Origin: Ridgeia piscesae
Taxonomy: Eukaryota; Annelida; Polychaeta; Sabellida; Siboglinidae
Assembly: GCA_025642075.2 (NCBI GenBank)
Contig: JAODUO010000528.1
Coordinates: forward strand, 62,001-126,000
Direction of reading: 5' to 3'
DNA length: 64,000 nt
Part shown: in pieces, positions 37,001-48,692 of the stretch
How positions within the stretch are numbered: the first letter of the stretch is position 1
How the letters are laid out: each line of letters opens with the position of its first letter
Notes under the pieces: model-generated
Seen by the model: only the letters and a program-made list of their open reading frames with translations
Told to the model about the DNA's origin: nothing
Databases searched by the model: none
Translations under genes and position numbers: made by a program

Positions 37001-38076
37001 TTATTAAGGTAAACGTTGGGGGATTGAAACCATTGGTCCACCGGTGGCCCGAACTGGCCCGACAGCTTTAAAACATGCGTCGGACCAGTGCCAATGTCAA
37101 GACCTGGCCTGGCTTTCTAATTGAAGATGTTTTTGGACCTTACCACGTCTGTATTGTTTATTGTAATAAAAAATGATAATCAAATAATAATATTAATATA
37201 TATTATCTATAATACGCAATGAAATGACACGCAACATTTCCCGAATATTAATAAAATAATACCAAAATTAAATAATATGAAAAGCCTGAATTTTTCGAAT
37301 AATAAACTTTAGGTCCCGCAAAGAATACGCAAGTAAGTCAAAGCAAGTCACAAAATTTCCCGAATAATGATGCAGAAATATACCAAAATTGTATATAATA
37401 CGCAAGTCGAAGCATGGGGTCATCGATATCTCTCAATATCCGGACTGATGATTCACCATCACACGTTGCAGGTACAGATGAGTTGGCCTATGTGAGCACA
37501 AGCAGGCCAAACTTCAGCAATTGCAGAAACGGATGATTCGGCCCAATGGGCCGAATCTGTTTTGGGCCGAATCATGCGTCTGATGAATTAATTAGAAAAA
37601 AATTCCTATCCCCTGATCACAGTCAACAGAAGCAAGTTACATGGGAAGGACCTAGGTGACTGTGTCAGTTCTTCCAATGTGAAAGTTACACCAAATTCTT
37701 CCAATCCAATGTGAAAGTTACACAAAAAGCATGTAGATTAGATTCAGATGTTTCCGAACCTGGACTTGATATTTTCCCAACCAAATATAAACTACCAGCA
37801 CTTAACTTCTTAAGGAACAAGCCTGTAAGTTGTATAACTAGGTTAACTAGTGCGATAACAGCACACTGCTTTTAACAGCGACGCTGTAACCTGATTTCAT
37901 CAAAGGACCAACGGTTCAACCAGCCAAAGGCAAAGCCGAAGACGAAGTAAATACGGCCGTCCGTCACTCGAGCCTTCCGAGTCGGTGAGCTTGACGTTTG
38001 GTTACAGGGCGTTTTGAATGAATTGTAGTCGTCAATAAATTAATGCAACTAGTACCTACCCCATGAACCAGTCCAT
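27721..38076 (-). CDS. MOB2: MOB2-like NDR kinase activator, five coding exons, complete
   Basis: MOB proteins are small zinc-binding adaptors; MOB2 binds NDR-type (STK38) kinases and modulates their activity. Exons on the - strand: 38076-38060, 35069-34903, 29705-29609, 28726-28602, 28079-27721, together 765 bp or 254 residues plus stop, with all phases matching. The start MDWFMG joins KSRRKEK, like vertebrate MOB2's MDWLMGKS. Further blocks: LNYNEWLATH, FFEHINLMYGIVSEYCTSSA (zinc cysteines), QYSWVDEKGKKSKCPAPQYV, and HVLSHIYESHYELIVILRLH followed by GHLNTL (zinc histidines). An in-frame stop upstream supports the ATG at 38074-38076. The C-terminal tail is longer and divergent. It is convergent with the TBC1D9-like gene. 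Confidence 0.95.
28602..28726 (-). CDS. MOB2: MOB2-like exon 4
   Basis: The exon encodes QYSWVDEKGKKSKCPAPQYV and NVFPTKYG. Acceptor GTTTCAG, donor GTGACG on the - strand. Confidence 0.95.
29609..29705 (-). CDS. MOB2: MOB2-like exon 3 (zinc cysteines)
   Basis: The exon encodes ISFFEHINLMYGIVSEYC, then TSSACAAMTGPGN. It joins WLATH/T upstream and V/QYSW downstream in the correct phases (1 and 2). The - strand acceptor is TTTTTGCAG, the donor GTAAGT. Confidence 0.95.
30085..30895 (+). pseudogene. LINE reverse-transcriptase relic (CR1/Jockey-like)
   Basis: Broken frames keep the late RT region typical of CR1/Jockey-type elements: IRQWLDYNYLLLNEVKTEA, GNAVLYGISNHLLHCLEKVQ, TLQQLHWLPMKYCFEHKLL and VNVFRALHD. 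Several stops interrupt it. It lies in MOB2 intron 2, abutting the DIRS-like piece at 30905. Confidence 0.82.
30905..31690 (+). mobile_element. DIRS-like 5' region, copy C
   Basis: This is the reverse complement of the 5' ends of copies A and B. It carries terminal GCCTGGCTCCATCGCTTCAC and AAGGTGCAATAGA, the 5' region with TGTCACGGTATTACAGTCGA, and a GATGGTCCAAGACAGTGACC phrase near 31570. Similarity stops near 31690, and no RT, RNase H or recombinase follows. Confidence 0.8.
31750..32697 (+). other. GC-rich open region inside the copy C composite (unidentified)
   Basis: Two or three overlapping open frames lie here, including proline/arginine-rich 31750-32010 and acidic 32392-32697. Codon composition differs from the AT-rich surroundings. 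It sits between the 5' and 3' parts of a DIRS-like element, where a gag-like ORF1 would be expected, but I recognise no motif. Confidence 0.35.
32698..33084. other. Unassigned sequence within the composite
   Basis: It includes GAGTGAGCAAAGCGAGCGAA near 32768 and a TACATACA-rich patch at 32955-32990. No gene is supported. Confidence 0.3.
33085..33271. repeat. Palindromic DIRS-edge module, left half
   Basis: TATTTATAAGTAACACACTT, ACCTGGCTCCGTCGCTTCAC start the module in the orientation opposite to 16270. It is cut at 33271 by the inserted TIR element and resumes at 34668. Confidence 0.75.
33272..34667. mobile_element. 1.4-kb TIR element with 5-bp target duplication
   Basis: The left end CAGGCCTTGACATTAAGC and the right end GCCAATGTCGAGCCCTG are imperfect inverted repeats. 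Flanks are CAAGT at 33267-33271 and 34668-34672; without the insert the DIRS-edge module reads continuously, so the duplication is real. Subterminal GGGCCAGTAG words recur. No coding capacity. The ends look hAT-like, but hAT duplications are 8 bp. Confidence 0.85.
34668..34755. repeat. Palindromic DIRS-edge module, right half
   Basis: CAAGTCTATTGCACCTTGTG continues the interrupted module and ends in GTAAGTATGTTACTTATAAA and ATATAGAATTTA. Confidence 0.75.
34903..35069 (-). CDS. MOB2: MOB2-like exon 2
   Basis: The exon encodes KSRRKEKDSSSVSVHGE, CRPYLDDDYVQEKIL and LPYGLNYNEWLATH. Acceptor TTTTACAG and donor GTAAGA on the - strand. Confidence 0.93.
35295..36290. mobile_element. Interspersed repeat, related to the TIR element in FMO intron 2
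   Basis: Phrases such as ATTCTGTTATTGAAGCACTG, TTAGCATCATGAGTGGCAGA and AACTAATCCTAACAGTGC recur at 49440-49910 and 54900-56160. The copy in this MOB2 intron is partial; its ends were not located. Confidence 0.65.
36385..37106. mobile_element. Left-truncated copy of the 33272-34667 element
   Basis: AAGTCGGCGAAGTCGAATTC through CCAATGTCAAGACCTG parallels 33840-34667 with substitutions and small deletions. The left terminal repeat is missing. Confidence 0.8.
37165..37575. repeat. Inverted repeat arm, left
   Basis: AATAATATTAATATATATTA, AATACGCAATGAAATGACAC and GGCCCAATGGGCCGAATC match, inverted, the arm at 38435-38800. About 0.86 kb between the arms contains MOB2 exon 1. Confidence 0.8.
38060..38076 (-). 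CDS. MOB2: MOB2-like exon 1 (start codon, 17 coding bases)
   Basis: ATG GAC TGG TTC ATG GG precedes the donor GTAGGT. The peptide MDWFMG plus KS from exon 2 matches the canonical MOB2 N-terminus. Reading upstream in frame there is a TAA with no earlier ATG. The exon sits in the spacer between two inverted repeat arms. Confidence 0.88.
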
Positions 38077-38434
38077 AGTATCTCGGAGATATTCTGGTAG
38101 CTTCTCCAGATTGGCGGCATACACGATGACATGCAGAATTTAAGCGAACCCTTTCGATGAAACCATAATGTCCTACAATGTGTCAATATGGCAACCAGCA
38201 ACTGCGCATGCGGAACTACAAGCCACGAATAGGAAAGTTCCATGCTTACATCCAAACCGGGAAGCGTACATACGTCTTGTTTTTATAATATTATAAAATA
38301 GTTTGTTCTTTTTCTGTACGTGAACACAAATCTGTGTCAGTTTTGCATTTATCGAGCTTAAACTATGCATGTAATATAGCGAGCCCACTGGGATGATTTG
38401 TAGATTTATACTTTTTACATTTTTCTGAAGGGTT

Positions 38435-38800
38435 GGATAACTGGGTGTTTCGGCCCAAAACAGTTTCGGCCCATTGGGCCGAATCGTCCGTTTCTGCAAT
38501 CGTTAAATTTCGGCATGCTTGTGCTCGCATGGGCCGAATCATCCGTACCTGCAACGTGTGCCGGCGAGCTACATGGGCCGAATCATCCGTCCTGATGTTG
38601 GGAGATATCTTCGACTGGTGTATTATATGTAATAATTATGCGTATTCTTTGCCGACTCTTCCTCGAAATTTGGGCATTGCGTATCATTTATTGTTGGTAT
38701 TATTTGATTAATATTCGGGAAAATTTGCGTGTCATTTCATTGCGTATTATTGATTATATATATTAATATTATTATTTGATTATTATTTGCGAAAATATTG
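38435..38800. repeat. Inverted repeat arm, right
   Basis: It carries GGCCCATTGGGCCGAATCGT, several GGGCCGAATCATCCGT words, TGTCATTTCATTGCGTATTA and TATATTAATATTATTATTTG, in mirror order to the left arm. Confidence 0.8.
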
Positions 38801-39079
38801 GGTTAATGGTTAATATTGGGGGATTTTATGTCCTTATTCGACTTGCGTATTATTAGCGTAGCGTGTCATTCAATTGCGTATTATAATCACGGGCGTCTGT
38901 CGGTGGGGAGCGGGGGGGACGCGTCCACCCCACTTTTCAGCGTGGGGGACAGCATAGGAATTGTCCCTCCCACGTTTCAGCTCAGAAAAATTGCGAGGCA
39001 TATAGCCCGACTCACCACTCGAGCTCCTCTGTCTTAATAGCCGCTACACAGGACTAGCTAGACAATAAACTCGCGATAT

Positions 39080-39495
39080 GAAGTTCCGACCACCCATTAG
39101 AAAATCGACTAGATAAATTGCTTGGCTGGCCACACCGCGCAACTTGATCTTACTTTAGTAAATGATCATCATGCCGGGCTGCGCCGCTACCGGGCCCTAT
39201 CAGTTTGCAACCTTGTGTTGATATTACTTATAGGCTCTTTTTAATTCATACAACAAATTTAAAGGAATATATATCGAGACTGAGCACACCCTTCTCTTAT
39301 AAACTCTACATCGGTCTAGTAGTAAAATTTAAAAAATTATACGAGTTCAGATACAAACTTCCGCCTACCTAGTGGAAAATCACTAGATAAATTGCTTGGT
39401 TGGCCGCATCCCGCAACTTGATCTTAGTCCAGTAAATATTCATCATGCCTGGCTCTGTCATTTTACACCCTTGTGTTGATATATTAATAGGCATT
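39080..39495. repeat. Two-unit tandem duplication (about 280 bp)
   Basis: TAGATAAATTGCTTGGCTGG, CGCAACTTGATCTTA and CCTTGTGTTGATAT occur near 39110-39220 and again near 39390-39480 in the same order. Confidence 0.7.
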
Positions 39496-39933
39496 AGCCA
39501 TCAAACACATTATAGATGATACATTTTTGTTTGCCCTGTCACCCCTTGGATTGCAGCCTGGTCGCCCTGTTGGATACTTATATCGCCTACGGCGGAACCA
39601 GCGGATTCCTGCACTTGTGTAATTTGATCCCATTTTGAGTGATGACAAATTTCTTAGCCAAAAGGTGGGTTTGAAAAGTCCCACACAGGCATCCCTGTAA
39701 CCTCTGCATCGTGTCACTCTATGAATCAGGCAAGCAGTGTTGGGTCCAAAATCTACCCCCCAAATGTTCAGTGATTGGGGCAGGCCATGGCCCCTCTTCA
39801 AATATATATGTTGCCAAGATAACTATTTTATATAGCATAACATAAAGGCCTTTGTTTATTTTAGAATTAGCATCAGACCAACAATGAATTATGTTTTATA
39901 TTTACAAAAAAAGTTATATGTATTTCAGGTCAA

Positions 39934-41029
<1,096 letters not shown>

Positions 41030-41030
<1 letters not shown>

Positions 41031-41360
41031 GCAGCCAAAGGTAGAGGAAACCCATGTCCCGCTAGTGCAGGCAAGCTACTCTCACTCAGTGGCTCCACCT
41101 ACATGGGGATCGATGGTAGAAGAACCCACACCAGTATGAGTGGAAGGTAGTGGGAAACCCCTGTCCCGCTCGTGCAGGCAAGCTACCCCCAAACAAAACC
41201 AATACGAGTGGAAAGTAGTGGGAAACCCCTGTCCCGCTCGTGCAGGCAAGCTACTCTCACTCAGTGGCTCCCCTACCAAAACATATATACCGGACCAACA
41301 CGGTGCCCCATGGTAGTGGGAAAACCCCTGTCCTACTCATACAGGCAACTACCACGGTCA
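41030..41360. repeat. Irregular tandem repeat with GTAGTGGGAAACCCCTGTCC
   Basis: Units at about 41036, 41147, 41213 and 41313 carry GGAAACCCCTGTCCCGCTCG and GTGCAGGCAAGCTACT, with spacing from 66 to about 110 bp. Confidence 0.8.
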
Positions 41361-41601
41361 CTATGTTCAGGAGATATACCGGCCCATATCTACAGGCATG
41401 CAGAGTCGTGCGACTTCCTGCATCAACGAAATACCACAACATGTATATTAAATGCACGATATGCATGCATACGCTCGGTATCGCGCAACACGGACACACA
41501 ACTTCAAAGCGATGCCAAAGAGCCGCTTTTTTACCCAAATTTATTTCCGTATACCGTGACATGTTATTTATTAGTGACTAAAAGGAAAACGTGAAATATT
41601 G

Positions 41602-41603
<2 letters not shown>

Positions 41604-41680
<77 letters not shown>
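41604..41680. repeat. (AT)n microsatellite
   Basis: About 38 AT dinucleotides. Confidence 0.98.
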
Positions 41681-41682
<2 letters not shown>

Positions 41683-41864
41683 AAATAACAAACATGGAAA
41701 TGCCCATCATCATGCAAATGACATATAACTAATTATATTACATTATATAACTAATTATATTACATTAATTTGTTACTACATTATACATTACACATTAAAC
41801 TAGAAACTCACAAACAACCACGTTTTGAGCGCTCTGCTCTGTGTAGATGCCCGTATAACCAAAT

Positions 41865-42030
41865 ATGGGCCGAATCGTCCTTCCGAATCATCCGTCACGG
41901 CACACCCGAGTTTTAACGAGGTGGGCCGAATTATCCGTGACAGTAGGTTGGAGTGGGCCGAAACATCCTGGGCCGATACATCCGTCGCGGTGGGCCGAAA
42001 CTGTTTTGGGCCGAAACATCCGGGACTTGC
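41865..42030. repeat. Cluster of GGGCCGAAWCATCCG words
   Basis: At least six versions of TGGGCCGAA(A/T)CATCCG lie in 165 bp. The same word is present in the inverted repeat arms at 37535-37575 and 38445-38590. Confidence 0.8.
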
Positions 42031-42184
42031 ATGGAAGGCTCAATATTTCTAAAGGATGTACGTAGAATTTCACCCACCCATTTTCATATATTTATATGAC
42101 ATCTTAAAGATAATTATGCCATTTACAACTATTAGCAATTTTAATTTGTTTTTGTGTTATTAACATCGCGACACATGCAACAAA

Positions 42185-42335
42185 TCGCGCCGTTTTGGAG
42201 TTGTCGCCGTTTTGGATGTGTCGCCGTTTTGGTTGTCGCCGTTTTGGTTTGTCGCCGTTTTGACCGGTACCCGCCGTTCTAGCGGGTCGCCGTTTGGGTC
42301 TGTCACTGTTTTGGGTGTGTCGCCGTTTTACATTT
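42185..42335. repeat. TCGCCGTTTTGG minisatellite
   Basis: About eight units of 14-22 bp around GTCGCCGTTTTGG with variable spacing. Confidence 0.85.
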
Positions 42336-42629
42336 GTATCCCTTTAAAAAGTGGTGAGTAATTTTATCGTGTAGCGATATTGTTTTAACAGGCACGCGGC
42401 ACAATCAGATGATTTAGTTTTGTGTGGTGTGGTGTTTCACAACGTTGATATTCATTTGCACTAACTTAGTTAACAATTAGAGTTGGATTGTTTACCCGAC
42501 TGCAGTGTAGTTTGCATGGAACTGATCTAGGTCATTCTGGTTGGCCGAGCTGGGGTCAGATCAGTATTTGTTATTCGCTAGGTGACCAAATTTTCAAAAT
42601 GTAACTAGGTGTGTTATTGAAACTTTAAC

Positions 42630-43135
42630 AGTATTGCGGATGATATGAAACTTTTTAACCCTATTTATAATGAAGAGAACTGCAACAACCTACAAAAAGA
42701 TCTCATCTCAGCCGAAAAATGGTCAGAAACATCACTATTGAAATTTCATCCTGATAAATGTTGCAACATGAGAATTGGACGTTCCTCCATAAGAAATGAT
42801 GGATACAACTAAATAAATTCCTGGATATAAAGAACTTGATTATAAAGAACGCCTAAAAAGATTAAACCTACCAACTCTTTCATACCGTCGTTTTAGGGGA
42901 GACATGATAGAAATTTACAAAATATTAACTGGGAAATATGATTCTTCTGTTACATCAAATTTTGTTACATTAAGGGAAAATGATTCAATAACGAGAGGGC
43001 ACAACCTCCAAATATTTAAAGAAAAAAATTCATTTATATACTGATCTACTGATGTATGGAATAGTCTGCCACAGTCTGTGGTAGATGCTCCATCAGTCCA
43101 ATGATAAACTATGGAAAAATCATCCTATAAAAAAT
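42630..43135 (+). pseudogene. LINE reverse-transcriptase C-terminal relic
   Basis: Broken frames hold LDYKERLKRLNLPTLSYRRF, RGDMIEIYKILTGKYD, TRGHNLQIFK and STDVWNSLPQSVVDAPS. This is the post-RT tail common in non-LTR elements. Several stops occur, and it is distinct from the 30085 relic. Confidence 0.78.
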
Positions 43136-43524
43136 GATTTTACTGCACCGCATCTACTATGGACTGTGTCACCTTTAGATGCATGCGCACAGTCTCAAAA
43201 CAATGCTCAAGACAGAGCTGGCACAAGAGGTAGGAATGCCTAATACTAGCCAGAAAAGGACCTGTAAGAACCTGTAAGAAAGAATTTAATCTCAATTCAC
43301 AGAATTGTAAGATAATATTAATAAATGCACTGGAAAATTCATGAAATTTGAGTACCTCAGTTTTCAACAAACCATTTTCCAACCTTACACCCCTTCATTT
43401 CTGCTAGAACCAGACCCAGATTTGCCTTGATAACATCGATCACCAATCAAAATGACACCAGTATTGATCAATATGCAGAAAAACAGTGACTGACATCTAT
43501 CATAAAGTGACACCTCATGCTGCA

Positions 43525-43731
43525 TGTTAACAATGCTGATCAGTTTGAGTGTATCGACAATCATTTGTATATTTTGTATACACCTGTGATGTCAACGGAA
43601 GTGACCGTTCAATATAGCATATAATAAACTGCCCTCTGTTTATGACACAAGAGTCTTCAGTCATATTTATATCCTTCTGATCGTATATCTCATCTTGTTA
43701 GCATAAGAAGCTACAAAGGTGCTAACAAACA
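43525..43731 (+). repeat. 5' LTR
   Basis: 207 bp, TG...CA bounded. It shares GATCAGTTTGAGTG, GAAGTGACCGTTCAATATAG and GAGTCTTCAGTCATATTTAT with the 3' LTR. Confidence 0.92.
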
Positions 43732-43922
43732 TGGTGGCAGTGGTACACTTGAACTTGTTGGCCTAACTGCTGTGTTAGGAACATGAACTTTGCTCGGTGG
43801 TTGAATAGCTACAGTGAGTAAAGTTTGTCACCGCACGCTAACGGGACTTGCGTGACCTTAGCAGGGAAACTACCCAGGTCACTGCCCTCGTCCTGTACTT
43901 ATTACAGGCATGTACCGCTACG

Positions 43923-44594
43923 ATGGCCCAGCCTCTGGCCGCCGCAGCCCCGTTGCCCGTCGCGGCTCCACAATCCCCGCTCCAGGCGCACTTCAACGCT
44001 AAGCCACCTGAACCTGTCAAACTTGGCAGTGATGCAGCCGCTAACTGGAAACTGTGGAAGCAGTTGTGGTCCAGCTACGCTGTTGTCGCCGACATCGACA
44101 ACGCATCATGTACCGATGACTTCCGGAAAGCGCTGTTTATTTTGACGATGGGTATAGAAGGGCTACAGATCTACAACCCTTGCAACCCTGCCGACACAGA
44201 CACGATACCCATTATCATCAGTAAGATGGATGGCCACATCTTGAGGCATGGCCACATCTTGGGTCAGACAAATGAAACATTTGAAAGATACAAGTTTAAC
44301 ACACGAGCGCAACACCCCGATGAAACAACTGATAGTCACACGTATGTAGCGGCACTAAAAGATCTGCGGAAAACCTGTAACTTCTGCGACTGCTTACAGG
44401 AGTGTCTACTGAGAGACCGCATTGTTTTCGGCGTCAAGGACGGGAACACAAGGAAACGTCTACTGCAAGAGCGCAACTTAGATCTCCGTAAATGTTTCGA
44501 TATATGTCGCACGTATGAAAACACAGCATCACAAGTGAAGGTGAATGCCAAAGACGTCCACAGAGTTGAACTAAAGACTGTGACCACGCATTGA
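43923..44594 (+). pseudogene. Gypsy gag-like frame
   Basis: An uninterrupted frame of about 223 codons from the ATG at 43923, alanine/proline-rich at the start, then NWKLWKQLWSSYAVVADI and CLLRDRIVFGVKDGNTRKRL, as in Gypsy capsid proteins. A CxxC..H....C knuckle-like sequence follows in the next frame after 44640. Confidence 0.8.
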
Positions 44595-44613
44595 CTGTAA
44601 GACAGTAAGTTTT

Positions 44614-45207
44614 GTGGATGAAACCATGAACGGAAAAAGGAGTTGTGTCCTGTGCGTGGACAAGTCTGCAGCAAATGGTAGAGGAAAGAACCACTTTACA
44701 AAGTGTTGCCCACCGGACATTTGCAGAAAGACTCATGGCATCACTGGAGAACATCCACAAAGCAGTCATGCAGATGACTACAAGGATGAATGTATCCTAT
44801 CTGTGGAGACTGAAGCCATGCACTCCATGTCGACTCACCCGACTGGTCCGCTACACACGGAAATGCTACTTCCTGACGGAAAGCCACTGCGAATGCAGAT
44901 TGACAGTGGAGCTACAGTCAATGTCATGCCGGCAAAGCATGTCGGCTATGCTAAGTTGATGCACTCAGACGTCCAACTGAGGATGTACAACAACGCAACT
45001 GTAAAGCCACTGGGCAAATGTTGTCTGCATCTGGTTAACCCGGTCAATAACCACAAATATGAAGTCGAATTTCAGGTCGTTGAGGAAAACCTTACACCTC
45101 TACTCAGCAGGAAGGCTGCAGAAAGGATGATCATGGTCAACTACACAAATTTCAAGCAACTGCACATTGTTGGTAGAGCGAACTGTGACGCTATCACAGA
45201 CGAGTAA
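44614..45207 (+). pseudogene. Gypsy zinc knuckle and aspartic protease frame
   Basis: It starts with CVLCVDKS and HFTKCC. The protease core is MQIDSGATVNVMPAKHV, with the catalytic DSGA near 44900. The frame ends before the RT, so the polyprotein is interrupted. Confidence 0.8.
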
Positions 45208-45289
45208 AAAACGGTGTTTCAAGGCTCATCAATTGGATGTCTGCCTGGCACTGTCAGACTGAAGACGGAGCGAGGCCAATGCAGTATCC

Positions 45290-46500
45290 CCCACGACGTG
45301 TGCCAATAGTGCTATAATCCAAACTGAAGGATGAACTGGATGATCTAGTGTAGAGAAGGGTTATCAAGCCTGTCACTGAGCCGACTGAGTGGTGCTCCCA
45401 AATCTCCATACAAACTAAGAAAAATGGCAAACTGCGTGTATGCATCGACCCGAGGCAACTCAATGACGCTCTATGAAGAGAGAGGTATCCCCTGCCAACA
45501 ATTGAAGACGTCCTCCCAGAGCTATCTCACGCAAGTGTTCAGCAAAGTAGACCTATCACATGGTTACTGGCACTGCAAACTAGACAAGGCAAGCAGCTAC
45601 CTCACGACCTTCATTACTCCGCATGGAAGGTACCGATGGCTACGCCTGCCATTTGGCATGAAGGTCAGCTCTGAGATATTTCAGCGAAAGCTGAATGATA
45701 ATCTAGTAGGCCTCAAGGGAGTCGTCTGTGTGGCAGATGACATCCTGATATACAGTGACTCGGGAGGTACAAAATGACAGCAACCTCAGAAATCTACTGA
45801 CGAGATGCAGCGAAAATGGCTAAAACTCAACAAGGAAAAGAGTATATTCCACACCTCACAACTGAACTTCTTAGGCCATGTTGTGACCGACGAAGGACTG
45901 CAACCGGACTTGAAAAATAATTGAAGCAATTCTGTGTATGCCCAACCCCACTGGTGTAGCAGTGCGCTGTCTGCAAGGCAAGATCAGCTACCTTGCCAAA
46001 TTTCTCCCGCGACTCTCCACTATCACGGAGCCAATACGATGACTGACTCGCCAGGACTGCAACTGGGAATGGGGAGAAGAGCAATAAACCGCGATGAGTC
46101 AGCTGAAGAGACTACCGGTTGTCACAGCTGCATCTTTGCTGGCGTACTATGATCCAGCAAAGAAACTGACCATCCAGTGTGCCTCGAGCACTGGTCTTGG
46201 TACAGCACTGATGCAAGAAGGCAAGCCTCTCGCATACGAACGCTCTCTGACACAGAAGTAGTCTACGCACAGATAGAAGAGGAGTGTCTAGCCATAGTCT
46301 TCTCTCTTGAATGTTTCCACCAATATACGTTTGGTTGAGGAACAGCAGTATACACTGACCACAAGCCACTTGAGACAATTGTGAAGAAGCCCTTGCACAA
46401 AGCACCGAAGTGAATCCAAGGCATGTTCCTTCGATTACTACAGTATGACATTGAAGTTACCTATAGACGAGGCAAGGATATGCACATCGTTGATGCTCTA
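45290..46500 (+). pseudogene. Gypsy reverse transcriptase / RNase H, broken
   Basis: RT motifs FSKVDLSHGYWHCKL, LRLPFGMKVSSEIFQRKLN and VADDILIYSD (the xxDD box) are present. Stops (for example a TGA after NDAL near 45472, and TGA at 45774-45776) and shifts break it. RNase H remnants follow, ending YRRGKDMHIVDALSRAYLS. Confidence 0.85.
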
Positions 46501-47546
46501 TCTCGAGCATATCTCTCTGACGGCAATGACAGACAAGGACAGTTCTCACAGATCAACGCCATCAAGCATCTGCCCATCAGACAATCAACACTGCAGAAAC
46601 TACGTGTTGCAACTGACACAGACAACACAATGCAAATACTCAGAGATGATCCTCAATGGCTGGCCGGAATGCAAGACGTGAACGCAGAAATCTCCTCGTA
46701 TTTTGCCATGAGAGACGAACTGGCAATCCATGATGGATTGATCTTCAAAGGAGAACACGTGGTCGTACCGCAAGGCATGCGAAAGGATATAGAGTAACGC
46801 CTACATCAGTCACACCTGGGAGTTGACAGCCTGGTACGATGTGCACGAGTGTGCATATTATGGCCAAGAATGTCTGCAGACATAAAACAAGTCGCAGATG
46901 ACTGCGAAGCTTGCCAAAGCCTGGCTAAATCTCTACCCAAGGAGACCCTCATGCATATCGAAGCAACTCGTCCTTGTGAAAGGTGGGGACTGATCTGTTC
47001 ACCTGGAACAACAAAGACTACTTGCTCACCAGCGACTACTTCAGTGGCTGGAGGGAAGTTGACCGACTCTACAACACAACGACTACTGCCGTGATTCGTG
47101 CTCTGAAATCATACTTCACTCGCTGGGGAATTCCGTCTACCATAGTCAGTGACAATGGACCGCAGTACACAGCCGACAAGTCCTGTGAGTTTACAGCTGA
47201 ATAGGACATTGTACACTGCACAAGTGCACCTGGGCATGCCAACACAAATGGTAAAGCAGAGTTGGGTGTGAAGGCTGCCAAGCACATGATGGAGAAATGC
47301 AAGAGAAGCCACACCAACCTATTTATGGCGATGCTCGAGATACGCAACACACCTACGCAAGGAGCAGGCAGTAGCCTAGCACAGCGCATATTAGGAGAGG
47401 TCGTACGAGGTCGACACCCCTACTGGCACATACAGGCGCACCTGCGGAAGAGTAGTAATCCACCTGACGCGGGGACACCAGAATCACCCGACTTCGATCA
47501 AGCTGACGATCAAGTCCGCCCTCCAACGCCACCGGTGACACCTTGA
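46500..47546 (+). pseudogene. Gypsy integrase, broken
   Basis: It shows HQSHLGVD and CEACQS (HHCC zinc site), then the catalytic regions LLTSDYFSGWREVDRLY, TIVSDNGPQY and GKAELGVKAAKHMMEKC, giving D, D and E. Stops at about 46795 and 47202 and a frame change near 47000 split it. Confidence 0.85.
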
Positions 47547-47933
47547 CCTACGAATCTGCCAAGCCCTCTCCGGCATGAATCGGCCAAGAAAAATCGAAAC
47601 ATGCTTGATCGGAAATCAACACGCGTGTCAAGACCACCTGTCTACCTGTCTGATTACGGGGGTAAGAACTTTCAAAAAAGTGACTCAAAAAGTGACAATG
47701 CTAAAATGATGTAATTGCTTTACTCTTTAAGAAATCAAACTACTTGGACTTTAATGTTAGTGAAACATACATGGACTGTTATATTGCGAAAACATGCAAA
47801 GAACATTTGGAACTGTCGTAGATTACTTGAAGTTGATATTGCAAAAACATATAAAGGACATTTCAAACTTTTGTTGATCACATGAACTTGATACTGTGCT
47901 GAATGTTTTGTTTTATCCTCTAAGAAGAGGGGA

Positions 47934-48101
47934 TGTTAATAATGCTGATCAGTTTGAGTGTGTCAACAGTCATTTGTATACGCCTGTGACGTCAACAGAA
48001 GTGACCGTTCAATATAGCGTATGATAAACCGCCCTCCTTTTATGGCACAGAAGAGTCTTCAGTCATATTTATGTAAGAAGCAACAAAGACGCTAACAAAC
48101 A
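47934..48101 (+). repeat. 3' LTR
   Basis: 168 bp, preceded by the purine tract and followed by the target duplicate CTGCA. Confidence 0.92.
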
Positions 48102-48492
48102 CTGCACAAAATTAAAATATAATTTAAATTCATTCATCAGTACAAAATCCTCACAGAAATTCAAACAACTTGCATAATGTTGTTCTTATTAGAACTATCT
48201 TGTTTGGGGAAAGGGGAATGAACCCGTTAATGTGGTTTAAAAAAATAGAATAAGCCTTTCTAGTAGTAGGTTGACACTTGGCCAACAATGTGACTGGATC
48301 TTCCCACAGTAACCAAGAAGGTATTTAGTTGGACTGCTAGTAAGTGAAATAAAATAAATAATTCAGAGCAGTCCTAAGGACTGTATATTGCACTATGTCT
48401 ATATAAGCTTGCCTTTGTATACAATACATTGTGTTACATTGATGTACACATAAATGTGCAAACCAATATATGACCACGTATGTTACAGAAGC

Positions 48493-48692
48493 ATGCCTCT
48501 ACGTGTGGCAGTGATTGGGGCGGGGGCAGCAGGGTTGTGTGCCCTCAGACATCTCACAGCACGCCCCAATGTCTTCAACGCCCTGGGGTTTGAGCAGACG
48601 TCTAATGTGGGGGGAACATGGGTGTACACCGAGGACACTGGCATTGACCGCAATGGACTGCCTATCCACTCGAGTATGTACAAGAACATGAC
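48493..48692 (+). CDS. FMO exon 1
   Basis: MPLRVAVIGAGAAGLCALRH begins the Rossmann fold for FAD. GGTWVYTEDTG and SSMYKNM follow. Donor GTAAGTG at 48693. The sequence TGTTACAG ends at 48488, just before the ATG. Confidence 0.93.

Larger units (their letters stand above)
43525..48101 (+). mobile_element. Ty3/Gypsy LTR retrotransposon, decayed, with 5-bp target duplication
   Basis: Direct LTRs at 43525-43731 and 47934-48101 both start TGTTAA and end GCTAACAAACA. Flanks CTGCA at 43520-43524 and 48102-48106 are a perfect target duplication. A primer-binding-like TGGTGGCAGTGG follows the 5' LTR and a purine tract AAGAAGAGGGGA precedes the 3' LTR. Internal order is gag, protease, RT, RNase H, integrase, which defines Gypsy. 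Multiple stops and frameshifts make it non-functional. The 3' LTR is about 40 bp shorter. It ends 390 bp before the FMO start codon. Confidence 0.95.

Noticed and set aside
41172..41594. Overlapping 100-140 codon frames on both strands
   Set aside because: They lie within a tandem repeat and its flank, with no conserved motif and no splice context.
44336..44769. Minus-strand frames of about 110 codons
   Set aside because: They are antisense shadows of the Gypsy gag region.
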